Assembly (NCBI GenBank): GCA_002791075.1
Contig: PFWI01000159.1
Coordinates: forward strand, 1 to 7,446
From: a bacterium (Candidatus Ratteibacteria) CG_4_9_14_3_um_filter_41_21
GTDB taxonomy: Bacteria; Ratteibacteria; UBA8468
Direction of reading: 5' to 3'
DNA length: 7,446 nt
In this document: positions 1-5,121 of the stretch, one piece after another
Layout of the letters: each line of letters begins with the position of its first letter
How positions within the stretch are numbered: position 1 is the stretch's first letter
Notes under the pieces: generated by a model
Seen by the model: only the letters and a program-made list of their open reading frames with translations
What the model was told of the DNA's origin: nothing
Databases searched by the model: none
Made by a program: the position numbers and the translations under genes

Positions 1-54
1 TTATAAATAAATTTTTCTTGGTTATTCTTTGAGCCTTTGAGTCTTTGTGGTTAA
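1..54 (+). repeat. Dispersed fold-back repeat, copy 1 (right half, cut by window edge)
   Basis: This segment matches 923-977 almost base for base (one fewer T in the T-run and a few substitutions) and matches the reverse complement of 4968-5022. It begins with ttataaataaa and ends with ctttgtggttaa. Only the right half is visible; by comparison with the other two copies, the left half, beginning near accacagag, would lie before base 1. It contains no plausible coding sequence. I infer a dispersed non-coding repeat rather than a promoter, because the same sequence occurs elsewhere in both orientations. Confidence 0.8.
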
Positions 55-62
55 AGATATTG

Positions 63-100
63 TAGTTTTTCGTGCTTTCAAGTTTTCGTGTTTTCGCGGT
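63..100 (+). repeat. Short TTTTCGTG-type repeat tract upstream of hpf
   Basis: The tract contains two copies of ttttcgtg (about 68-75 and 83-91) and ends in ttttcgcggt. It is T-rich and low in complexity and resembles the reverse complement of the ccacgaa-type repeat arms seen at 1955-2009 and 4924-5102. It follows directly on dispersed repeat copy 1 and ends about 20 bases before the hpf start. No clear Shine-Dalgarno sequence or promoter can be recognised inside it. It is probably a degenerate member of the same class of intergenic repeats. Confidence 0.4.
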
Positions 101-119
101 AATCTTTGTAATTTATTGT

Positions 120-410
120 ATGGAATTTAGAATTAGATATGCGGGGATGGAGTTAACTCCATCCATTTCTGACTACGTAGAAAAGAAATTGCAGAGAGAA
201 GAGAAATATCTTGCTCCCAGTAGCACTGCCGAAATTAATCTCAGCGTAGAAGGATACCGGCAGACCGCCGAAATTATCATTCACTCCGGGAGAAAAACCA
301 TCGTGGCTGAAGAAACCAGCGAAAAAATCTACCATTCTATTGACCAGGTACTCGATAAATTAGAAAAACAGTTAAGCAGAAGAAAAAAAAGGAGAGATAA
401 AAAGCGATGA
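120..410 (+). CDS. hpf: Ribosome hibernation promoting factor, short form (HPF/RaiA family)
   Basis: The 96-residue product is a small cytoplasmic protein of the HPF/YfiA family, which binds the 30S subunit between head and body, blocks the mRNA/tRNA channel and promotes inactive ribosome dimers when growth stops. It starts MEFRIRYAGMELTPSISDYV, has the central beta-strand segment around VEGYRQTAEIIIHSG, and a C-terminal helix SEKIYHSIDQVLDKLEKQLS followed by a very basic tail (RRKKRRDKKR). Both match the family. Its length fits the short form; the long form has an extra C-terminal dimerisation domain, absent here. I chose the ATG at 120 over an in-frame GTG at 72 because the extra 16 residues are encoded by repeat DNA and are unlike the family's N-terminus. 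No strong ribosome binding site precedes it. The stop overlaps the ptsN start, and hpf-ptsN is a classic gene pair. Confidence 0.92.
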   Translation: MEFRIRYAGMELTPSISDYVEKKLQREEKYLAPSSTAEINLSVEGYRQTAEIIIHSGRKTIVAEETSEKIYHSIDQVLDKLEKQLSRRKKRRDKKR

Positions 411-871
411 AGATTATTGATTTTTTAAAAGCAGGGGCAATTATTCCAGATTTAAAAGCAAGCGACAAGGAAGGATTAATCAAAGAATTAGTAAGTTTGT
501 TGGAGGAAAAAGGCGAGATTACGGACCAGGAAAAAGTGGGCAACCTGCTTCTGGAGAGAGAGAAATTGGGCAGCACCGGTATCGGCCAGGGAATTGCCAT
601 CCCTCACGCTAAGACTGATCAGGTAAAGCAAATTGTTATTGCTTTCGGGCTTTCACAAAAAGGGCTTAATTTTGAGTCTTTAGATGAAGAACCGGTTTAT
701 ATTATTTTTTTGGTATTGGCGCCCATAGATGCTACCGGAATACATCTTAAGGTCTTAGCTAAAATTGCCCGGCTTTTGAAGGATAAAGTTTTTCGCAATT
801 CCCTGAAATCCTGTAAAGACACTAAAGAAATATTCCGGGTCATTAAAGAGGAAGAAGAGAAAAACCCCTGA
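407..871 (+). CDS. ptsN: PTS EIIA domain protein, fructose/nitrogen-regulatory type (PtsN-like)
   Basis: The 154-residue product is a single-domain soluble EIIA of the fructose-mannitol/Ntr family. It receives phosphate from HPr or NPr on a histidine and usually acts as a regulator rather than in sugar uptake when encoded alone. The phosphorylation motif GIAIPHAK is present, with His67 as the predicted phospho-acceptor. The preceding LLLEREKLGSTGIGQG and the later DATGIHLKVLAKIARLL are typical of the family, and the length is normal (about 150). The ATG overlaps the hpf stop as ATGA, and GGAGAG at 391-396 serves as ribosome binding site, so the pair is probably translationally coupled. In many proteobacteria the pair sits beside rpoN and an NPr gene; here HPr and EI follow within 1.3 kb, with no EIIB or EIIC. 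A fructose-transport EIIA is the alternative, less likely for lack of permease genes. Confidence 0.93.
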   Translation: MKIIDFLKAGAIIPDLKASDKEGLIKELVSLLEEKGEITDQEKVGNLLLEREKLGSTGIGQGIAIPHAKTDQVKQIVIAFGLSQKGLNFESLDEEPVYIIFLVLAPIDATGIHLKVLAKIARLLKDKVFRNSLKSCKDTKEIFRVIKEEEEKNP

Positions 872-977
872 AAAAAACAATATTCACCACAGAGACACAG
901 AGAACACAAAGTTCACCAAGAATTATAAATAAATTTTTTCTTGATTATTCTTTGAGCCTTGGTGCCTTTGTGGTTAA
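872..977 (+). repeat. Dispersed fold-back repeat, copy 2 (full length)
   Basis: This non-coding stretch fills the gap between ptsN and the mannose-type EIIA gene. It starts immediately after the ptsN stop with aaaaaaacaatattcaccac and ends in tttgtggttaa. Nearly the same sequence occurs inverted at 4968-5082, and its right half also occurs at 1-54. Its ends are imperfect inverted repeats (accacagagacacagag against the reverse complement of the right end, accacaaaggcaccaag, 13 of 17 matching). An inner pair, caccaag (about 914-920) and cttggtg (about 957-963), extends the fold-back. There is no transposase and no clear target duplication. I infer a small non-autonomous or REP-like interspersed repeat. 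Confidence 0.82.
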
Positions 978-988
978 GTTCTTTCTTT

Positions 989-1369
989 ATGGTTAATTTA
1001 ATTATTGTCGGCCATAGTGACTTTCCGAGCGTACTGGTAAAGTCTGCCGAGGAAATCCTTGGTTCAATAGAAAAATTAAAAGTTGTGCCTCTCTATCCCT
1101 CCGAGAGCAAAAATGACCTAAAAGCAAAATTAAAAGAGGCAATTAAGGAATTAGGTTTTAGCGATGCAATTTTAGTCCTGATCGATATGTTTGGCGGAAC
1201 ACCCTGCAATGTTGCGCTCTCTTTTCAAAAAAAATATCATCTCAAAATTATTACCGGCTTGAACCTGCCCATGCTTCTGGAGGCGGTCTTGCATAGAGAA
1301 GAAGAAATAGAGAAATTAACTCTTATTGTCAAAGAGGCGGCAAAAAAGAGTGTTGTGGAAACATGGTGA
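989..1369 (+). CDS. PTS EIIA component, mannose/sorbose family (soluble)
   Basis: The 126-residue cytoplasmic protein is the EIIA domain of the mannose-fructose-sorbose PTS family, which accepts phosphate from HPr on a histidine near its N-terminus. The N-terminus MVNLIIVGHSDFPS places the predicted phospho-histidine at residue 9, matching His10 of E. coli ManX. The family segments VLIDMFGGTPCN (about 63-74, with Asp66 in the position of the active-site Asp) and ITGLNLPMLLEAV (88-100) are intact. Length is close to a stand-alone EIIA of about 130-140 residues. I prefer ATG 989 to an in-frame TTG at 959 because the extra residues derive from the repeat; no good Shine-Dalgarno precedes either. 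EIIB, EIIC and EIID partners are absent from the window, so a regulatory role in the local HPr/EI relay is plausible but inferred. Confidence 0.9.
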   Translation: MVNLIIVGHSDFPSVLVKSAEEILGSIEKLKVVPLYPSESKNDLKAKLKEAIKELGFSDAILVLIDMFGGTPCNVALSFQKKYHLKIITGLNLPMLLEAVLHREEEIEKLTLIVKEAAKKSVVETW

Positions 1370-1374
1370 AGAAT

Positions 1375-1578
1375 AAGACAATGGTCAGTTGCTCCGCATC
1401 TACGCTACGGCGGATACAAATCTATTACCTCGTGCGAAAGGGAAAATCCTTCCGAAATTCTCTTCCTTGAGAATAGGAGAAGGCATTAGTCGGTCAGTTT
1501 CGGCTTTCCTCTTCTTTGAGCTCGGTAGATTTGTCTATCCGCCTCCACTAATGATTGCTTCGCAACTACCATTGTCTT
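1375..1578. repeat. Long imperfect palindromic element (about 200 bp) between EIIA and HPr genes
   Basis: The ends are inverted copies: aagacaatggtcagttgc at 1375-1392 pairs with gcaactaccattgtctt at 1562-1578 (one extra base on the left). Further in, ggcggatacaaatcta at 1409-1424 pairs with 1526-1543 (two extra bases on the right). Near the centre, ccgaaa (1452-1457) pairs with tttcgg (1498-1503), enclosing a hairpin with stem attctc/gagaat (1457-1462 and 1469-1474). The whole element could fold into one long hairpin. It contains a 76-codon reading frame with no recognisable protein character. It is unrelated in sequence to the 872-977 repeat. A MITE-like or other fold-back element is the best description; it has no transposase, and I see no second copy in the window. 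Confidence 0.7.
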
Positions 1579-1602
1579 TGAGGGGAAAAGAGAGAGAAAG
1601 CG

Positions 1603-1872
1603 GTGGGAAAGATTACTAAGGAGTTTATTATTCAGAATGAATTGGGGTTTCATGCGCGGCCAGCCGCCCTTTTTGTGAAAACCGCCAATTCTTTTCAATC
1701 TAAAATCCTGGTGAAAAAGGGGAAAGAGGAAGTTGACGGCAAAAGTATTATTAATCTCCTCACTCTCGCAGCCGCAAAAGGAGAAAAAATCACCGTTACC
1801 GCTAAAGGAAAAGACGCTGATGCTGCCATCGGAGATTTAAAGAAAATCCTTAGTGAAATATTTAAGGGATAA
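1603..1872 (+). CDS. ptsH: Phosphocarrier protein HPr
   Basis: The 89-residue cytoplasmic product is HPr, the phosphocarrier between Enzyme I and EIIA proteins. The active-site segment NELGFHARPAALFVKTAN carries the phospho-histidine at residue 17 (His15 of classical HPr) with Arg19 and Pro20. The second signature, GKSIINLLTLAAAKG, carries Ser48, equivalent to the regulatory Ser46 phosphorylated by HPr kinase in many bacteria. Length is normal (85-90). The start is a GTG with purine-rich sequence upstream (gagggg at 1580-1585 and agagagaaag just before it), close after the palindrome at 1375-1578. It is followed by another repeat and then ptsI. HPr is preferred over a dedicated NPr because of the conserved serine region, but it may serve both roles here as no second copy is visible. 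Confidence 0.95.
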   Translation: MGKITKEFIIQNELGFHARPAALFVKTANSFQSKILVKKGKEEVDGKSIINLLTLAAAKGEKITVTAKGKDADAAIGDLKKILSEIFKG

Positions 1873-1884
1873 AAGAACTTAATC

Positions 1885-2109
1885 GGACGCAGATACACGC
1901 AGATTAAATTCAGTAGTAAGTGATAAGTACATTGCATAGGAATTTCCTTTTTCTAACCACGAATTAACGCGAATTACTCTAATTCGTAAAATTCGATAAA
2001 TTCGTGGTTTTATAACTTGTAAGGAATAAGTAACTTAATACTTAATGCTTAATACTTAAGTTTGAATACTTACTTTAATCCTGATTTTATCCTGATGTTA
2101 TCTGCGTCC
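1885..2109. repeat. Compound palindromic repeat between ptsH and ptsI
   Basis: The outer arms are the exact inverted pair ggacgcagata (1885-1895) and tatctgcgtcc (2099-2109). The left arm is followed by a second acgcagatta. Inside lies another palindrome: aaccacgaatt (1955-1965) pairs with aattcgtggtt (1999-2009), and between these cgaatta and taattcg (1970-1976, 1980-1986) form a tight hairpin with a ctc loop. The inner part carries the ccacgaatt motif that also flanks the 4924-5102 element. The stretch is non-coding and leaves only 17 bases before the ptsI start, so it probably forms part of the ptsI leader. I infer nested intergenic repeats of two families. Confidence 0.75.
2034..2060 (+). 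repeat. Short tandem heptamer repeat (CTTAATA)
   Basis: There are four consecutive 7-base units: cttaata, cttaatg, cttaata and a shortened cttaag. They lie inside the right arm of the compound palindrome before ptsI. Replication slippage is the simplest origin. No binding function can be claimed from sequence alone. Confidence 0.6.
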
Positions 2110-2126
2110 AAAAAAGAAATTAAATA

Positions 2127-3872
2127 ATGCTAAAATTAGAAGGTATTGGGGTTTCTTCCGGGATAGCAATGGGTAAAATCTTTCTCTTAAAAGACCTTAT
2201 TTCGTCGATCCCTTCCTATTCCATTAAAAAATCGCAAATACCCGGAGAGATTAAACGTCTCAAAAAAGCGTTGGCTAAAACTGAAAAAGAAATTAAAAAA
2301 ATTCAAGGAAAGGTAAGGGGAGAATTCAAAAAGGAAGCCAGGATATTTGACGTTCATCTTCTCATCGTTAAGGATAAAAGAATGTTTGAAAAAGTGGTCC
2401 AGAGGCTGAAGAAAAAAAGAGTAAACGTTGAATCTGCTTTTGCCTTCGTGGCCCAGGAATTTATTTCCGGTTTTGCCCAGATCAACGTAGATTATCTCCG
2501 AGAAAGGCGAATTGATATTGAAGATGTTGCTAAAAGAATACTGCATAATCTGCTGGGTTTGCAAAGGAAAAGTCTCTCCCGGTTACAAGAAAAGCGCGTT
2601 ATCATTGCCCACAACCTTTCTCCTTCGGAGACGGCCAGTATGAGCAAAGACAAAGTAATTGCCTTTGCTACCGATATGGGGGGTAAAACCTCCCACACAG
2701 CTATTATGGCGCGGGCTTTAGAAATCCCGGCCGTGGTGGGACTAAAAGAGATTACCTCTAAAGTTCAAAACGAAGATTTTATCATTATTGATGGCAATAG
2801 AGGATTAGTTATTATTAATCCTGACCAGGAAACTTTAGAAAGTTATAAAGAGAAAGAAGAGCATCTTTTTGTAGTCAAAAAAGATTTATCTATTTTAAAA
2901 GATTTGCCCTGCCAGACCAAAGACGGGAGAAGAATTAAACTGAGAACGAATATTGAATTACCCCAGGAAATTGACCACCTTTCTTCTTACGGAGCAGAGG
3001 GTATCGGACTTTACCGCACTGAGTTTTTCTATCTTAATCGCAAGGATTTACCAAGCGAAGAAGAGCAGTATCACTTCTATAGAAAAGCCGCAGAAAAGGT
3101 TAACCCGTATCCGGTAATTATCAGAACCTTAGACATTGGAGGAGATAAGTTCGCTTCATCCCTCCAGATTTCATCTGAGTTAAACCCTTTTTTAGGTTGG
3201 CGGGCGATCAGGTTTTGCTTAGCCAGGCCAGACATCTTTAAGGCACAATTGCGCGCAATTTTAAGAGCAAGCCCTTTTGGAAATCTGAAAATTATGTATC
3301 CCATGATTTCCGGGATAGAGGAATTAAGAAAGGCTAATAATCTTCTAAGGGAAGCAAAAACAGAATTAAAGAGCGAAGGAAAAGAGTTTAACGATAATCT
3401 CGATATAGGTATGATGATTGAAACTCCTTCGGCGGCAATGACTGCCGATATTTTGGCCAAAGAAGCGAATTTCTTTAGTATCGGCACCAACGACCTTATT
3501 CAATATTCCATTGCCGTTGACCGCGTTAACGAAAAAACCGCTTATCTTTATGAACCAGCTCATCCGGCAATTTTACGTCTGATTAGAAATACCATAAAAG
3601 CCAGCCACCAAGAGAAGATTTGGGTGGAAATGTGCGGAGAAATGGCTTCCGAGCCCTCTTTTGCCCTGTTGCTTTTGGGTTTGGAAATTGATGCCTTAAG
3701 TATGACCCCTTTTGCCATTCCCAGGATAAAAAAACTTATTCGCCAGGTAAATTTCCAGGAAGCCAAAGAATTCGCAAAAACAGTGCTTAGCCTTGAAACC
3801 GGAAAAGAAGTAATGGATTATAGCAATGCATTTTATCAAAAAAAGGAATTGTTCGATGAAAAGAACGGATAA
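2127..3872 (+). CDS. ptsI: PTS Enzyme I (phosphoenolpyruvate-protein phosphotransferase)
   Basis: The 581-residue cytoplasmic enzyme transfers phosphate from PEP through its own histidine to HPr, the first step of the PTS. Domain order is standard. The N-terminal HPr-binding helical part and swivelling phosphohistidine domain span about 1-230, with GGKTSHTAIMARALEIP placing the active histidine at 190 (His189 in E. coli). A PEP-binding TIM-barrel spans about 260-570. The barrel keeps GLYRTEF (Arg297), RTLDIGGDK (Arg333), LNPFLGWRAIR, IETPSA (Glu432), GTNDLIQY (Asn454, Asp455) and EMCGEMA with the catalytic Cys503. Length matches the family's 570-580, so it should be active. A clear ribosome binding site is missing before the ATG; only A-rich sequence is seen. 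It follows ptsH after a repeat-filled gap of about 250 bases and overlaps the downstream isomerase gene by 17 bases, suggesting coupled expression. Confidence 0.97.
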   Translation: MLKLEGIGVSSGIAMGKIFLLKDLISSIPSYSIKKSQIPGEIKRLKKALAKTEKEIKKIQGKVRGEFKKEARIFDVHLLIVKDKRMFEKVVQRLKKKRVNVESAFAFVAQEFISGFAQINVDYLRERRIDIEDVAKRILHNLLGLQRKSLSRLQEKRVIIAHNLSPSETASMSKDKVIAFATDMGGKTSHTAIMARALEIPAVVGLKEITSKVQNEDFIIIDGNRGLVIINPDQETLESYKEKEEHLFVVKKDLSILKDLPCQTKDGRRIKLRTNIELPQEIDHLSSYGAEGIGLYRTEFFYLNRKDLPSEEEQYHFYRKAAEKVNPYPVIIRTLDIGGDKFASSLQISSELNPFLGWRAIRFCLARPDIFKAQLRAILRASPFGNLKIMYPMISGIEELRKANNLLREAKTELKSEGKEFNDNLDIGMMIETPSAAMTADILAKEANFFSIGTNDLIQYSIAVDRVNEKTAYLYEPAHPAILRLIRNTIKASHQEKIWVEMCGEMASEPSFALLLLGLEIDALSMTPFAIPRIKKLIRQVNFQEAKEFAKTVLSLETGKEVMDYSNAFYQKKELFDEKNG

Positions 3873-4923
3873 TCTTAAATCTATCCGGAAGATTGACCTC
3901 TCAGATATGGCTTCTCTTCTTTCAGATTTTCCCCAACAATGCGAGGAAGGAGTAAAAATCGGGCAAGATTATAAACTTTCTTCATCCTTGAAAAATTTTA
4001 CACCTTCGGTTATTCTTTTTTCCGGTCTTGGCGGTTCAGCCATCACCGGGGACCTTATTGCGGATCTGGTTAGAGAAGAAGTAAAATTTCCTATCTTGAC
4101 TAACCGGGACTACACAATTCCCAATTTTGTGAATGAAAAAACATTGGTTTTTGTGATCAGTTACTCGGGAAATACCGAAGAAACTCTTTCTTCCTATCAG
4201 GAGGTTCTTAAAAGAAAGGCTAAAATTATCGTGATTAGTTCCGGCGGTAAATTGACCGAATTGGCCAGGAGTAATAAAATTTTGCCTCTGGGTATCCCGG
4301 GAGGTTTTCCGCCCCGGACCGCTCTCGGATTTCTTTTCTTCTCGGCATTTACTCTTCTGCAAAAATTAAATTTGATTAAAGATCGGGGAAAAGAGACTAA
4401 AGAAACTTTCTCCTCTCTATCTAAACTTAAAGAAGAACTATCCCCGGATAGGCCTTTTGAAAGAAATCAAGCCAAAAAAATTGCTGAAAAATTAAAGGGA
4501 AAAATACCAATTATTTATGCTTCTAACCGTTTGTCTGCAGTGGCAATGCGTTTTCAAACGCAACTTGCGGAAAATAGCAAACAATTTTCCAGCAGAAATC
4601 TTTTCCCCGAGATGAACCATAATGAAATAATGGGTTGGAACAATCCGATCAGTTCCTTAAAAAAATTCCTGGTAGTTTTTTTGAAAGATGCAGGAGATTT
4701 TCCCAGGGTGAAAAGTCGGATGAAAATTACCCAATCGTTGATTGCCGATTATCCGGCAGGAATTTTAGAGCTCAATACCCGGGGGGAATCGGTCTTGAGC
4801 AGAAACTTTTCTCTTCTTTATCTCTGCGATTGGATTAGTTTTTATTTAGCGATATGCAATCAGATTGACCCGACTCCGGTAGAAAGAATAACTCTTTTAA
4901 AGAAAAAACTGAAGAACTTATGA
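3856..4923 (+). CDS. Bifunctional phosphoglucose/phosphomannose isomerase (SIS family)
   Basis: The 355-residue product matches the SIS-fold bifunctional isomerases (known from archaea and various bacteria) that interconvert glucose-6-P and fructose-6-P, and mannose-6-P and fructose-6-P. The first SIS domain has FSGLGGSAITGDL (55-67) and FVISYSGNTEETLSSY (99-114), the sugar-phosphate binding loops. The second half contains FPEMNHNEIMGW (250-261), with the glutamate and histidine typical of the active site, and ends in the family signature DPTPVERITLLKKKL (338-352) with its conserved lysine region. I chose ATG 3856, preceded by AGGAA at 3843-3847, rather than an in-frame ATG at 3826, because of spacing and because the longer form overlaps ptsI by 47 bases. 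Product and substrate link PTS-derived sugar phosphates to glycolysis and mannose metabolism. A single-activity SIS isomerase is the alternative; it differs from classical Pgi. Confidence 0.9.
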   Translation: MKRTDNLKSIRKIDLSDMASLLSDFPQQCEEGVKIGQDYKLSSSLKNFTPSVILFSGLGGSAITGDLIADLVREEVKFPILTNRDYTIPNFVNEKTLVFVISYSGNTEETLSSYQEVLKRKAKIIVISSGGKLTELARSNKILPLGIPGGFPPRTALGFLFFSAFTLLQKLNLIKDRGKETKETFSSLSKLKEELSPDRPFERNQAKKIAEKLKGKIPIIYASNRLSAVAMRFQTQLAENSKQFSSRNLFPEMNHNEIMGWNNPISSLKKFLVVFLKDAGDFPRVKSRMKITQSLIADYPAGILELNTRGESVLSRNFSLLYLCDWISFYLAICNQIDPTPVERITLLKKKLKNL

Positions 4924-5102
4924 AACCACGAATGAACACTAACCAACAACAAAAAACTATCACCACTTTAACCACAAAGACTCAAAGTCTCAAAGAATAA
5001 CTAAGAAAAAATTTATTTATAATTCTTGGTGAACTTTGTGTTCTCTGTGTCTTTGTGCCTCTGTGGTGAATATTGTTTTTTTATTCGTGTTAATTCGTGG
5101 CT
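4924..5102. repeat. Nested palindrome carrying inverted dispersed repeat (copy 3)
   Basis: The outer arms belong to the ccacgaat family: ccacgaatgaacact near 4926-4940 is inverted relative to cgtgttaattcgtgg at 5086-5100. Between them, 4968-5082 is an inverted copy of the 872-977 repeat; 4968-5022 read backwards matches 923-977 and 1-54, and the far end reads ctctgtggtgaatattgttttttt. The non-coding gap between the isomerase and gyrA genes is thus almost wholly repeat. Read on the plus strand, the inner fold-back ends in a run of T residues (about 5075-5082), which gives it some resemblance to a terminator. Insertion of one repeat family inside another is the likely origin. Confidence 0.78.
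4968..5082 (+). terminator. Possible terminator formed by repeat copy 3
   Basis: Ends of the repeat (accacaaagactcaaag on the left, and the reverse complement of the right end, accacagaggcacaaag) agree at 14 of 17 positions. Transcription from the isomerase gene could therefore form a long imperfect stem followed by tattgttttttt at 5071-5082. The stem is AT-rich, long and interrupted, unlike a compact intrinsic terminator, so this is a weak prediction. It would separate the PTS-isomerase group from gyrA. Confidence 0.25.
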
Positions 5103-5121
5103 AAATAGAAGAAAATAGACT

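Noticed and set aside
72..119. Upstream GTG start for hpf
   Set aside because: The extra residues come from T-rich repeat sequence and do not resemble the HPF N-terminus; ATG 120 gives the normal length.
959..988. Upstream TTG start for the mannose-type EIIA
   Set aside because: The extension is encoded by the dispersed repeat, and the family N-terminus begins at ATG 989.
1375..1578. tRNA or known structured RNA
   Set aside because: No cloverleaf, CCA end or T-loop motif, and no riboswitch class that I recognise; pairing is one long imperfect fold-back.
1389..1619. 76-codon open frame between the EIIA and HPr genes
   Set aside because: It coincides with the long palindrome, has no family resemblance, no good start context, and runs into the ptsH start in another frame.
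872..2109. CRISPR array
   Set aside because: The repeats differ in family, are hundreds of bases apart and have no regular spacers or cas genes.
2187..2564. Minus-strand open frame of 125 codons inside ptsI
   Set aside because: It is a shadow of a well-conserved gene, with low-complexity Phe-rich sequence and no recognisable domain; the same holds for 3077-3490, 4036-4362, 6264-6635 and 7057-7323.
3826..3855. Longer start for the isomerase
   Set aside because: It would deepen the overlap with ptsI and lacks the AGGAA site that precedes ATG 3856.
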